From NCBI GenBank assembly GCA_031272085.1, contig JAISUN010000062.1, positions 1 to 44,045 on the forward strand: DNA of 44,045 bases, written 5' to 3'. Origin of the DNA: Dysgonamonadaceae bacterium (lineage in GTDB: Bacteria > Bacteroidota > Bacteroidia > Bacteroidales > Azobacteroidaceae). Below are positions 35,731 to 44,045 of this stretch, piece after piece. Under the pieces are notes generated by a model, which was given only the letters and a program-made list of their open reading frames with translations, made no database searches and was not told the origin of the DNA. A program made the position numbers and the translations under genes. Position 1 is the first letter of the stretch. The number at the start of each line of letters is the position of its first letter.

Positions 35731-35761
35731 CAAAGTAAAACAAAAAAAATGGTTTTAGCAA
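35731..35761 (-). promoter_or_regulatory. Likely trpB2 promoter
   Basis: On the minus strand TTG (35761-35759) is followed after 20 bp by TTACTTTG (35738-35731), one mismatch from TAnnTTTG. The leader to the ATG at 35701 would be about 22-26 nt, which leaves no room for a trp attenuator. Confidence 0.45.
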
Positions 35762-35814
35762 CTATTTGTCAAAAATAATTTTTAGAAATTTTGATTTTAG
35801 AAAGTTTAAGCGTA

Positions 35815-35848
35815 TTTGAGGCCATTTAAACTTTTTTCCTTATATTTG
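35815..35848 (+). promoter_or_regulatory. Promoter of the GH2 gene
   Basis: TTTG (35815-35818) is followed after 22 bp, slightly more than usual, by TATATTTG (35841-35848), an exact -7 box. The leader to the ATG at 35878 is about 24 nt. Confidence 0.5.
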
Positions 35849-35877
35849 CAGCGGAAAACATAAAACAACATAAAAAT

Positions 35878-38800
35878 ATGAAATCAGCAAAGTTAAACCC
35901 CTTTTTTATCGGATTTTCGATTTTGGTTATGATGACCGCTTGCAATAAATCGCGGCAAAATCCCGCGCAGATTGGAAAATATCCGGGAAATCCCGCAGAA
36001 TCGTTTGCTCCTGAACTTGTTACAGGCAATTCCGACTATCGCAACGTGGCCGAACTGCGTGCCGCCCGCCATTCGTCGAGTTACGACTATAATCTTACGG
36101 CTCAACTCGTTACCGACGGAATTATCGCTTCCGAAGAACCGGCCTCAATCGGACTTTCCACGCAGGACGGAGCGGTAGAAAAACGCCGCCGCGAGCAGTT
36201 GTTCGACGGCAAGCCCGATTCACGGATTACCGTTCCCGGACAGGATATTTTCCTGCAATTAGACCTCAATAATATGAACATCGAAATTGACCGCTTCGTT
36301 CTGAAAGGTTATGCCATACTCGATTATATGAAGCCAAAGTCTTACGAGATAGTTGCTTACGGCTCAAACGACGGCCTGGAATGGACTGTCCTCAACCAGA
36401 AAAAAGCCTTCGGATTGGTGGGAAAAGACCGTCCGGCCTCGAAACCGTCCGCCCCAAAAAGCGCCATGAGGTCGAAAACCGCACAGGAAGAGGTAAAATC
36501 GCCTGTTATTTTTATGTACGACTACCAGCCGAAACCGGAAGAAACACCTCAAAATCCTTCCGTTTCCAACGCTCCGCAAAAAAAGACGATATACCGCATT
36601 CTCGCGCAGGAAGTGGTTTTGAAGGAACCGGCCTCTTACCGTCATTACAAGGTCGAGTTCAAATCGCCCTGCGCTATAGAATGGAATTTTACCGACTGGG
36701 ATTTTTACCGCGGCGAAACTCTGCTCGATATGCTGCCCTCCTTCGATTTCCACAGCGCGTGGATGAGCGCCGGAGCAGGCGAGGAGTGGGTTAGCGTCGA
36801 TTTTGGCGCTCCCGCTTCGATAGATAAAGTCAATCTGTTTTGGATTAATAAGGCAATTGAAGGCAAAATTCAGGCCTCGGACGACAATAAAAACTGGAAA
36901 GACGTCGCCTCATTGCCGGGCGGAAATCAAAAAAACGACGAGATAAAATTAGACCATAAAATAAAAACTCAATACCTGCGCTTGCTGATGACTAAATCGG
37001 AAAACGGCAATCCCTACATTTTAAGCGAGTTGCAGGCCTTCGGAAAAGGCGGGCTTACGGCGCGTCAAAAAGCCGAGCCGACGCCGACGGAACAGCGTCA
37101 AACATTGAGCGGGGGCGGTTGGAAACTTCAACGCGCTTCGCAGGTTTCCGCTTCCGGCGAACAGATTTCAAGCCCCGATTTCAAGCCCGAAAACTGGCTC
37201 GCAGCCACTGTTCCGGGTACTGTCCTCGCGAGTTACCTCAATGCCGGAGCCTTGCCCGACCCCAATTTTGCCGACAATATCAACTATATTTCCGAATCGT
37301 TTTTCTACTCAAATTTCTGGTACAGAAACGAGTTTGAAGTGCAGAATCCGGGCGAAACAACCTTGCTGAATTTCGACGGCATCAACTGGAAAGCCGATAT
37401 TTTCCTGAACGGACAGAAAATCGGAAATATCGACGGAGCCTTTATGCGCGGACGCTTCGACGTCAGCAAACTTGTCCGGCAGGGCAAAAACGTTCTGGCT
37501 GTGGAAATTATACGTCCCAACCATCCGGGCGCAGTGAAGGAAAAAACGGCATGGACTTCCGACCAGAACGGCGGAATACTCGGAGCCGACAACCCCACAT
37601 TCCACGCAAGCGTCGGCTGGGACTGGATTCCAACCGTCCGAGGCCGCAATATCGGCATCTGGAACGATGTTTTCCTGACTTTCAGCGGCGCGGTAACTAT
37701 CGAAGACCCCTTTGTGCGCACCGAATTGCCTTTGCCCGACACAACTTCGGCCTCAATTTTTGCCGAAATCAGCCTGAAAAACCACTCAAACAAGGAAGTA
37801 AAAGGCTTATTGAAAGGAACTTACGGCGAAACGGCATTTCAACGCGAAGTATCGCTCGCTCCGCAGGAATTGCAACTTGTAAAGTTCAGTCCGGAAACCG
37901 ACGCCAATCTTAACATCAAAAATCCAAAACTCTGGTGGCCAAGAGGTTACGGCGAGCCGAATCTTTACAATGTGTCATTTTCATTTGAAACCGGCGGAAA
38001 AGTTTCGGACAAAACAGAATTTAAATCCGGCGTCCGGCAAATGACTTTCGACGAGAGCGTTTATCAGCCTGTCGGCGGACTTGCAGGCGGGCCGTATTCA
38101 ACTCCCGGCGAGCAGCGCAGATTGAGCCTTTACATCAACGGACGGCGTTTTGTGGGCTTCGGCGGAAACTGGGGTTTTAGCGAGTCGAACCTCAATTACC
38201 GCGGCCGCGAATACGATATTGCTGTTGCCTACCACGCCGATATGAATTTTACGATGATTCGCAACTGGGTTGGGCAAATCGGCGACGAGGAATTTTACGA
38301 AGCCTGCGATAAATACGGGCTTATGATTTGGCAGGATTTCTGGTTGGCCAACCCCTGGGACGGCCCCGACCCCTATTATGACGATATGTTCAACGCCAAT
38401 GCCGACGATTATGTCAAGCGAATCCGCAACCATCCGTCGATTGGAATTTACGTCGGACGAAACGAGGGGAATCCTCCCGCCGACATCGACCAACATCTGC
38501 GAAACGCTGTTGCAACGCTTCATCCGGGTATTCATTATATTTCGTCTTCGGCAGGCGGAGTTGTCAGCGGAGGCGGCCCCTACCGTGCGCTTCCTCCCAA
38601 GGCTTATTTCAAAAATTACGGCCACGACAAGTTCCACAGCGAACGCGGAATGCCTAACGTGATGAATTACGAAAGCATGCTGCTCGCTTTCGGGAAAGAC
38701 GCTGTCGAACCGGTAAACACGCAGGATACGCCCAACAATATTTACGGATTCCACGATTACACGCTGGGCGGGCCGGGCGCATCATCGGCGCAGTCGGCCG

Positions 38801-39627
38801 CTTCGTTCAACGGAATTATCGAAAAGGCTTTCGGGAAGCCCAAAGACGCGCGTCAGTTCGCCGAATGGGCGCAGTGGGTCAATTACGACGGCTACCGCGC
38901 AATGTTTGAAGGGCGCAGCGAACATCGCCGCGGGCTTTTGCTCTGGATGAGCCATCCCTGCTGGCCGTCGATGGTTTGGCAAACTTACGATTATTATTTC
39001 GACCCGACGGCCGCATATTTCGGCTGCAAAAAGGCCTCGGAACCGCTTCATATCCAGTTCAATCCCATTCGCGAGGACGTCGAAGTCGTCAATTACCGCG
39101 CTTTCGACCGCAAAGATTTGACGGCAAAAGCCCAAATTATCAATCAGGACGGCAAAACAGCATGGGAAAAATCCATTTCCCTCGACATTGCGGAAGACCA
39201 AACTGTGGCTTGTTTCCCGCTCGAATTTCCGGAAAATCTGTCGAGCGTTTATTTCATAAAACTTATGCTGACGGACAAGGATGGCGCCATAGTTTCCGAT
39301 AATTTCTACTGGCGCGGACGCGAAGAAGGCAACCTGAAATCGCTGTTCGAACTGCCGAAAGTCCGCCTCGCACAGCGCACTTCGATGAAGAAAAACGGTG
39401 GCGAGTGGCTGTTGACAACTACTTTGAGGAACGATACGCAAACCCCGGCTCTGATGATTCGCCTGAAACTGACCGGCGACGGCGAAGAGCGCATTTTGCC
39501 GGCATTTTACAGCGAAAACTATTTCTTCCTGATGCCGGGCGAGGAAAAGACGGTAACAATCCGCTTTTCCGACAGCGACGCTCGCGGCGAAAGGCCGGAA
39601 ATCGTGGTTTCGGGATTTAATGTTTGA
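35878..39627 (+). CDS. GH2-family exo-glycosidase lipoprotein with discoidin-like domains
   Basis: A 1249-residue lipoprotein with signal peptide ending in MTAC (C22) followed by NKSRQ, without an acidic surface-export signal, so probably periplasmic. Two F5/8C-like regions (about 55-140 and 275-390) precede a GH2 sugar-binding domain (about 405-570: TVPGTVLASYL, then LLNFDGINWKADIFLNGQKIG), an immunoglobulin-like domain and the (beta/alpha)8 domain (about 740-1020). Catalytic pair: acid/base E863 in GRNEGNP and nucleophile E922 in HSERGMPN. The layout resembles beta-mannosidase or exo-beta-glucosaminidase branches of GH2. The exact sugar is uncertain; neighbours suggest a uronate-containing glycan. 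Confidence 0.88.
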   Translation: MKSAKLNPFFIGFSILVMMTACNKSRQNPAQIGKYPGNPAESFAPELVTGNSDYRNVAELRAARHSSSYDYNLTAQLVTDGIIASEEPASIGLSTQDGAVEKRRREQLFDGKPDSRITVPGQDIFLQLDLNNMNIEIDRFVLKGYAILDYMKPKSYEIVAYGSNDGLEWTVLNQKKAFGLVGKDRPASKPSAPKSAMRSKTAQEEVKSPVIFMYDYQPKPEETPQNPSVSNAPQKKTIYRILAQEVVLKEPASYRHYKVEFKSPCAIEWNFTDWDFYRGETLLDMLPSFDFHSAWMSAGAGEEWVSVDFGAPASIDKVNLFWINKAIEGKIQASDDNKNWKDVASLPGGNQKNDEIKLDHKIKTQYLRLLMTKSENGNPYILSELQAFGKGGLTARQKAEPTPTEQRQTLSGGGWKLQRASQVSASGEQISSPDFKPENWLAATVPGTVLASYLNAGALPDPNFADNINYISESFFYSNFWYRNEFEVQNPGETTLLNFDGINWKADIFLNGQKIGNIDGAFMRGRFDVSKLVRQGKNVLAVEIIRPNHPGAVKEKTAWTSDQNGGILGADNPTFHASVGWDWIPTVRGRNIGIWNDVFLTFSGAVTIEDPFVRTELPLPDTTSASIFAEISLKNHSNKEVKGLLKGTYGETAFQREVSLAPQELQLVKFSPETDANLNIKNPKLWWPRGYGEPNLYNVSFSFETGGKVSDKTEFKSGVRQMTFDESVYQPVGGLAGGPYSTPGEQRRLSLYINGRRFVGFGGNWGFSESNLNYRGREYDIAVAYHADMNFTMIRNWVGQIGDEEFYEACDKYGLMIWQDFWLANPWDGPDPYYDDMFNANADDYVKRIRNHPSIGIYVGRNEGNPPADIDQHLRNAVATLHPGIHYISSSAGGVVSGGGPYRALPPKAYFKNYGHDKFHSERGMPNVMNYESMLLAFGKDAVEPVNTQDTPNNIYGFHDYTLGGPGASSAQSAASFNGIIEKAFGKPKDARQFAEWAQWVNYDGYRAMFEGRSEHRRGLLLWMSHPCWPSMVWQTYDYYFDPTAAYFGCKKASEPLHIQFNPIREDVEVVNYRAFDRKDLTAKAQIINQDGKTAWEKSISLDIAEDQTVACFPLEFPENLSSVYFIKLMLTDKDGAIVSDNFYWRGREEGNLKSLFELPKVRLAQRTSMKKNGGEWLLTTTLRNDTQTPALMIRLKLTGDGEERILPAFYSENYFFLMPGEEKTVTIRFSDSDARGERPEIVVSGFNV

Positions 39628-39674
39628 CTTATTAAATAAATTTAAAAATATATTAAATAATTTTAAAATATACC

Positions 39675-40895
39675 ATGAAAAAACTATTTTTATTTTTTGC
39701 CGTTTTATTGGCAACTTCTGTGCTTTTTGCCCAAAAAGCAGAGAATTTAGCGCTCACTCCGCCCATGGGCTGGAACAGTTGGAACACTTTCGGAGTTGAG
39801 ATTAACGAGCAGTTAATCAAGGACATAGCCGATATTTTCGTTTCTACCGGCCTGAAAGAAGCCGGATATGAATATGTCGTTCTCGACGACGGATGGATGG
39901 ATATGCAGCGCGACGCGCATGGCAATCTGCTTCCTCATCCCGTCAAATTTCCAAACGGTATTAAGGCGGTGGCGGATTATGTTCATTCCAAAGGGCTTAA
40001 ATTCGGTTTGTATAATTGCGCCGGAAGCAAGACCTGCGCCGGTTATCCGGGCAGCCGCGGCCACGAATATCAGGATGCGGCAAAATATGCTGAATGGGGC
40101 GCCGACTTCCTGAAATACGACTGGTGCAATACCGAAAAACTCACTACCGAAGGCGCATACATGACAATGCGCGACGCCCTTTACGCTACCGGACGGCCTT
40201 TCCTGTTCAGCATTTGCGAATGGGGCGGTACCAGCCCCTGGCTTTGGGCGGCTCCAATCGGCCATATCTGGCGTTCTACCGGCGACATAGGCCCGCATTT
40301 CGGGGATTTTAAAAAGAATCCAAATTCTTGGAATCCAATGAGCGTGCTGGAAATCATCGACAAAAATCCCCAAAATGAAGTCAGGAAATATGCGGGAGCG
40401 GGGCATTGGAACGATATGGATATGCTCGAAGTCGGCAACGAAGGACTGGATTTGTACGAAAATCAGTCGCATTTCGCGCTTTGGGCAATGCTCAATTCGC
40501 CGCTGATGCTGGGCAACGATTTGAGGGAAATGACAAAAGAAACGCTTGCCATTTTGACGAATAAAGATATTATCTCATTGAATCAGGACAAGTTAGGTAT
40601 TCAGGGATTTATCTATGCGCAGGAAGGTGCTGTCCAAATTTTTGTCAAGCCGCTTGCAAACGGCGAATGGGCTGTGCAGTTCCTTAACCGCTCGGAAAAT
40701 CCGGCAGAACTGACTTTCGACTGGAACGGAAAAACTTTCAAAGACGAAATTTTCGGCTACGAAATTGCTTTCTCGAAAGATAATGTCCGTAAAATAAAGG
40801 ATTTATATCTCGGAAAAGAAATCGGTAAAACAAGCAGTCCGACAAAAATAAAATTGGCAAAACATCAGTCGTTAGTAGTCAGATTATTGAAATAA
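39675..40895 (+). CDS. Alpha-galactosidase, GH27 family
   Basis: A 406-residue exported enzyme (signal peptide ending in LFAQK, about 20). The mature protein begins with LALTPPMGWNSWNTFG, the GH27 start. The nucleophile is D149 in LKYDWCNT and the acid/base is D204 in WRSTGDIG. Also seen: YVVLDDGWMD (about 70), GLKFGLYNCAGSKTCAGYPGS (about 110) and HWNDMDMLEVGN (about 245), where M replaces the more usual P of WNDPDML. GH27 enzymes remove terminal alpha-linked galactose with retention. Absence of a lipobox suggests a soluble periplasmic enzyme. It lies 47 bp after the GH2 gene and probably shares its transcript. Confidence 0.93.
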   Translation: MKKLFLFFAVLLATSVLFAQKAENLALTPPMGWNSWNTFGVEINEQLIKDIADIFVSTGLKEAGYEYVVLDDGWMDMQRDAHGNLLPHPVKFPNGIKAVADYVHSKGLKFGLYNCAGSKTCAGYPGSRGHEYQDAAKYAEWGADFLKYDWCNTEKLTTEGAYMTMRDALYATGRPFLFSICEWGGTSPWLWAAPIGHIWRSTGDIGPHFGDFKKNPNSWNPMSVLEIIDKNPQNEVRKYAGAGHWNDMDMLEVGNEGLDLYENQSHFALWAMLNSPLMLGNDLREMTKETLAILTNKDIISLNQDKLGIQGFIYAQEGAVQIFVKPLANGEWAVQFLNRSENPAELTFDWNGKTFKDEIFGYEIAFSKDNVRKIKDLYLGKEIGKTSSPTKIKLAKHQSLVVRLLK

Positions 40896-40923
40896 GCCTG
40901 TTGCATTATGGGTTATTTTCCCA

Positions 40924-40963
40924 TTTTTGATAGACAAAAATACATTTTAATAGACAAAAATTC
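40924..40963 (+). repeat. Two tandem copies of a 20-bp motif upstream of the DUF4861 promoter, candidate regulator site
   Basis: Copies at 40924-40943 and 40944-40963 agree at 17 of 20 positions and share the exact core ATAGACAAAAAT. The 20-bp spacing (about two helical turns) and the location directly upstream of the -33 region (40970) fit a direct-repeat activator site, such as those used by AraC-type or hybrid two-component regulators of glycan genes. No copy was noticed elsewhere in the window by eye. Confidence 0.55.
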
Positions 40964-40969
40964 AAAATC

Positions 40970-41000
40970 TTCGGCAGGATAATTTTTTTTCGTAACTTTG
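40970..41000 (+). promoter_or_regulatory. Promoter of the DUF4861-uxaC-uxaB group
   Basis: TTCG (40970-40973), a weak -33 box, is followed after 19 bp by TAACTTTG (40993-41000), an exact -7 box. A weak -33 next to a direct repeat is the usual picture of an activator-dependent promoter. The leader to ATG 41030 is about 24 nt. Confidence 0.5.
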
Positions 41001-41029
41001 TGCATTGTTACTTAAATATCCTCTGAAAA

Positions 41030-42238
41030 ATGAAAAATATTCTTGCTCTAATTAGTGTATTTGCCCTGTCTGCAACGGTTTACGGGCAAAGCGTAACGCT
41101 TTCGCTGAAAAACACATCGGGAAAGGAAGTGGTCGATTATACCGCCGAATTTTCAACCGCAAAGTTAAAGCATTTGCCTGTCGGACAGTTAATTGCCGTA
41201 GTTGACGGCGAAACTGTTCCGGTAGAATTTATCCGAAATATTGACGGCGAAGAAAAAATCGTCTTCCCGATAGCCGCTTTCAAGGCGGACGAAACGAAAA
41301 AAGCCGTTCTGAAAGCCGGAAGCGCCGATAAATACCCGAAGCGGACTTATGCCGAACTTGCCCACAAAATAGGCGGACATTTTGAAGGCACAAAGTACGT
41401 CGGCGGCTATTCGTGGGTAAAACCCAATTATTTGCGGGTTCCCGACAATTTCCGCGACCACGCTTATTACATAAAATACGAAGGCCCCGGCTGGGAAAGC
41501 GACAAGGCGGCATTCCGTTTTTACCTCGACCAGCGCAATGCCATCGACGTTTTTGCGAAAAAAACTCCGCAAATCGTTTTGCCCTTTGTGGGCGTTGACG
41601 GTTACGATTCTTACCACGAAATGGCCGACTGGGGAATGGACAACACCAACGTCGGCAAGGCTCTGGGACTTGGTTCCATAGCATCGTGGGACGGCAAACA
41701 GGCTGTGCGCGTGGAAAAAACCGACAGCGTAATCTGCTACATTCCTGCCGACGGGAAAATCCGCTCGCAAGTGATGACCGTATATTACGGCTGGGATGCG
41801 GGAAGCGTGAAAACCACGCTCCGCTCGCTGATTTCGATAGACGCAGGCAGCCGCGCTTCGCACGTCGAACTGAAAACCGACCGGCCTGTCCTGAATCTCG
41901 CAACCGGAATCAATAAAGACGCGAGAACCGAGTTTTTCTACCGCAACGAGAAAGGCGAAAAGTGGTCGTATATCGCATCTTTCGGGCTTCAAAGCCTGAA
42001 CAAGGATAATCAGGGTTTGGCCGTTTTTGTAAGAACTGCACAACTGAAAGAAATCACATCCGATGCCCTGAACCATATCGTTCTGTTACAACCCGATAAG
42101 ACCGGTTATGCCGATTATTACATCCTCCCGACATGGGAACTCGACTGGCAGCCCGTAGTAACAAAAGATGACTTCATCCGTTGTATCGACGAGGTTTTGG
42201 CGCGGCTAAACTCTATTGAATTGAGAATTGAAAATTGA
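41030..42238 (+). CDS. DUF4861-like secreted protein of uronate/pectin loci
   Basis: A 402-residue exported protein with signal peptide ending at TVYGQS (about 20). The mature part is beta-rich: VTLSLKNTSGKEVVDY opening, then KRTYAELAHKIGGHFEG, YIKYEGPGWESDKAAFRFYLDQRNAIDVF (about 145-173), YHEMADWGMD and YILPTWELDWQP near the end. KYEGPGWESDKVAYRFYLDxRN and the DWGMD motif are what I associate with DUF4861, a family found beside uronate and rhamnose catabolic genes. Its biochemical role is not established, and a glycan-active enzyme (lyase or hydrolase) is possible. It lies 15 bp before uxaC and shares its promoter. Confidence 0.7.
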   Translation: MKNILALISVFALSATVYGQSVTLSLKNTSGKEVVDYTAEFSTAKLKHLPVGQLIAVVDGETVPVEFIRNIDGEEKIVFPIAAFKADETKKAVLKAGSADKYPKRTYAELAHKIGGHFEGTKYVGGYSWVKPNYLRVPDNFRDHAYYIKYEGPGWESDKAAFRFYLDQRNAIDVFAKKTPQIVLPFVGVDGYDSYHEMADWGMDNTNVGKALGLGSIASWDGKQAVRVEKTDSVICYIPADGKIRSQVMTVYYGWDAGSVKTTLRSLISIDAGSRASHVELKTDRPVLNLATGINKDARTEFFYRNEKGEKWSYIASFGLQSLNKDNQGLAVFVRTAQLKEITSDALNHIVLLQPDKTGYADYYILPTWELDWQPVVTKDDFIRCIDEVLARLNSIELRIEN

Positions 42239-42253
42239 AAAAAATAAAATATT

Positions 42254-43660
42254 ATGAAACAATTTTTAGACAAAAACTTCTGTTTACAGACAGAAACGGC
42301 AGAACGCCTGTATCACGAATACGCTGCCGGCAAGCCGATTATCGACTATCACTGCCACCTTGTGCCGAAAATGATTGCCGACAACCGCCGCTTCGACAAC
42401 CTCGGACAAATCTGGCTCGAAGGCGACCATTACAAATGGCGTGCAATGCGCACCAACGGCATCGACGAGAAATTTATAACCGGAAACGAAACGTCCGACT
42501 GGCAAAAATTTGAAAAGTGGGCGGAAACAGTGCCTTACACGATGCGAAACCCGCTTTACCACTGGACGCACCTCGAATTGAGCCGCGCTTTCGGAGTGGA
42601 AAAAATCCTGAAACCCGAAACGGCAAAAGAGATTTACGAGCATTGCACCGCCCTCCTCCAAACGCCCGAATACAGCGCACAGGGATTGATGAGGAAGTTC
42701 AACGTAAAGGTCGTTTGCACCACCGACGACCCGGTTGATTCGCTCGAATATCATATCGCCGTCAAAAAATCGGGTTTTGAAACAAAAGTGCTTCCCACTT
42801 GGCGGCCGGACAAGGCTATGGCTGTCGAAAATCCGCACGAATATCGGATTTACATAAATAAACTTTCGGAAGTTTCGGGCGTAAATATCGCTTCTTTCGA
42901 CACTTTGCTGCAAGCCCTGAAAGTGCGGCACGACTTTTTTGCAACTGTCGGATGCCGGCTTTCCGACCACGGATTAGAAGAGTTTTATGCCGAAGACTAC
43001 ACCCAACGCGAGGTTGAGGGCATTTTCGATAAGGTTTACGACGGTTCTGTCCTGACCGCTTCCGAAATTCTGAAATTCAAATCGGCAATGCTTTACGAAT
43101 TCGCCAAATTGGACTGGGAAAAAGGCTGGACGCAGCAATTCCACTACGGTGCGCTGCGCAACAACAACTCGCGAATGTTCAAGCGTTTGGGGCCTGATAC
43201 CGGCTACGATTCGATAGGCGACTGGAATGTCGCAAAAAGCCTCTCGAAACTGCTCAACCGCCTCGATTCGGAAGAAAAACTTGCGAAAACCATCCTCTAC
43301 AACCTCAATCCTCGCGATAACGACCTGATAGCCACGATGTTGGGTAATTTTCAGGACGGCTCGGTTGCCGGAAAAATCCAGTTCGGCTCCGGATGGTGGT
43401 TCCTCGACCAAAAATACGGAATGGAAGCGCAGATGAACTCGCTTTCGGTTTTGGGCTTGTTGAGCCGTTTTGTCGGTATGCTAACCGATTCGCGCAGTTT
43501 CCTGTCCTATCCCCGCCACGAGTATTTCCGTCGCATCCTCTGCAATCTTATCGGAAATGACGTCGAACAGGGCTTGCTTCCCGCATCGGAACTGCCTTTC
43601 CTCGGAAAAATGGTGGAGGATATTTCTTACAATAATGCAAATACTTATTTTGGGTTTTGA
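42254..43660 (+). CDS. uxaC: Glucuronate/galacturonate isomerase
   Basis: A 468-residue cytoplasmic enzyme. The opening IIDYHCHLVPKMIADNRRF (H33 and H35 as metal-site histidines of the amidohydrolase-like fold) is typical, as are ALRNNNSRMFKRLGPDTGYDSIGD (about 297-320) and the ending ISYNNANTYFGF. UxaC converts galacturonate to tagaturonate and glucuronate to fructuronate. Length agrees with the family. The gene is followed by uxaB, whose substrate is tagaturonate, so galacturonate is the probable natural substrate here. It is coupled to the DUF4861-like gene upstream. Confidence 0.96.
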   Translation: MKQFLDKNFCLQTETAERLYHEYAAGKPIIDYHCHLVPKMIADNRRFDNLGQIWLEGDHYKWRAMRTNGIDEKFITGNETSDWQKFEKWAETVPYTMRNPLYHWTHLELSRAFGVEKILKPETAKEIYEHCTALLQTPEYSAQGLMRKFNVKVVCTTDDPVDSLEYHIAVKKSGFETKVLPTWRPDKAMAVENPHEYRIYINKLSEVSGVNIASFDTLLQALKVRHDFFATVGCRLSDHGLEEFYAEDYTQREVEGIFDKVYDGSVLTASEILKFKSAMLYEFAKLDWEKGWTQQFHYGALRNNNSRMFKRLGPDTGYDSIGDWNVAKSLSKLLNRLDSEEKLAKTILYNLNPRDNDLIATMLGNFQDGSVAGKIQFGSGWWFLDQKYGMEAQMNSLSVLGLLSRFVGMLTDSRSFLSYPRHEYFRRILCNLIGNDVEQGLLPASELPFLGKMVEDISYNNANTYFGF

Positions 43661-43725
43661 TATTGTCTGAACTATTGTCTGAACCTTGATTTTAATAAGA
43701 TTTGTATGATTTATATGATTATAAG
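43661..43725 (+). repeat. 12-bp tandem duplication plus TATGATT-rich repeat in the uxaC-uxaB gap
   Basis: The 12-mer TATTGTCTGAAC occurs twice without a gap (43661-43672 and 43673-43684), starting at the base after the uxaC stop. It continues as CTTGATTTTAATAAGATTT and TATGATTTATATGATTAT, a string of near-periodic GATTT/TATGATT units that runs to the uxaB ATG. I recall similar TCTGAAC...TGATTT...ATGATT strings scattered between genes in Bacteroidota genomes, but this is memory, not a search result. The uxaB leader would consist of this element. Confidence 0.6.
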
Positions 43726-44045
43726 ATGAAAGAATTAAATAAAACAACAGTTGTAAAGCCCGAATTGCCGGTAAAAATCCTGCAATTCGGCGAAGGGAAT
43801 TTTTTGCGGGCATTCGTTGACTGGATGCTGCATAAGGCGAATGAGGCCGGAGTAATGAACCACGGCGTTGCAGCCGTTCAACCAATTGCGCAGGGTATGG
43901 CCGACGCCTTGAACAAACAGGACTGCCTGTATCACGTTTATCTTGAAGGAATTAAGGATAAACAACCGGTTAAGGAAGTAACTTTGGTCAAGAGTCTTGT
44001 CAAGGCGATAAATCCTTACGAGGATTACGAGGCCTACCGCGAAAT
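43726..44045 (+). CDS. uxaB: Tagaturonate reductase (altronate oxidoreductase), N-terminal part, cut by window edge
   Basis: The first 106 codons are present. The opening MKELNKTTVVKPELPVKILQ, then FGEGNFLRAFVDWMLHKANE (about residues 21-40) and the later KEVTLVKSLVKAINPYEDYEAY fit the mannitol dehydrogenase/UxaB family: the FGxGNFxRAF motif is the NAD-binding glycine loop. UxaB reduces tagaturonate to altronate with NADH, the step after UxaC. Related UxuB or mannitol dehydrogenases are possible, but the tagaturonate form is favoured by the LNK opening, the INPY segment and the neighbour uxaC. Confidence 0.88.
   Translation, partial: MKELNKTTVVKPELPVKILQFGEGNFLRAFVDWMLHKANEAGVMNHGVAAVQPIAQGMADALNKQDCLYHVYLEGIKDKQPVKEVTLVKSLVKAINPYEDYEAYRE

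Noticed and set aside
41189-42076. Two long minus-strand frames (295 and 207 codons) opposite the DUF4861-like gene
   Set aside because: Both are shadows of the plus-strand coding pattern, without start signals or motifs.

Overview
The window looks like a chromosomal segment of a Bacteroidota bacterium, most likely order Bacteroidales. Evidence seen in the sequence: two SusC/SusD pairs, three lipoproteins with fasciclin (FAS1) domains, proteins with Por-type (T9SS) C-terminal sorting tails, and repeated promoters of the form TTG-N19-22-TAnnTTTG, the pattern of the Bacteroidota housekeeping sigma factor. The left edge carries the start of a nitrogenase iron protein gene (nifH), so the organism may fix nitrogen. 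An anaerobic gut or sediment Bacteroidales would fit, but the species cannot be named from this sequence.

Layout. (1) 1-2032: nifH (minus strand, cut by the edge), a 357-bp AT-rich control region with a sigma-54-like element and palindromes, an overlapping pair of a zinc-ribbon DUF2089-like protein and a Yip1-like membrane protein, then a LuxR-type response regulator on the minus strand. (2) 2154-10204, plus strand: cysK; a MATE exporter, cytidylate-kinase-like protein and metallophosphoesterase trio; a membrane protein paired with a beta-propeller lipoprotein that carries a c-type heme motif; and a YigZ/IMPACT family protein. (3) 10188-12183, minus strand: pyrB-pyrI-flavin reductase.

(4) 12361-34210, plus strand: a 22-kb run of ten exported proteins, in order FAS1 x4 lipoprotein, SusC, SusD, FAS1 lipoprotein, FAS1 lipoprotein, SusC, SusD, a lectin-like/ASH-like repeat protein with a sorting tail, a second lectin-like protein with a sorting tail, and an M60-like (enhancin/mucinase type) metallopeptidase. 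It contains no recognisable carbohydrate-cleaving enzyme, which makes it a candidate glycoprotein-targeting rather than polysaccharide-targeting uptake system. This is the most unusual part of the window.

(5) 34340-44045: a TrpB2-type tryptophan synthase beta chain on the minus strand, then a plus-strand sugar and uronate group: GH2 lipoprotein with discoidin-like domains, GH27 alpha-galactosidase, DUF4861-like secreted protein, uronate isomerase (uxaC) and the start of tagaturonate reductase (uxaB). Together these fit removal of side chains from a pectin-like or other uronate-containing glycan, followed by cytoplasmic galacturonate breakdown. A 20-bp tandem repeat directly upstream of the DUF4861-uxaC-uxaB promoter is a candidate regulator site, and a 12-bp tandem duplication plus a TATGATT-rich repeat fills the uxaC-uxaB gap. 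No tRNA, rRNA, CRISPR array or transposase was seen.
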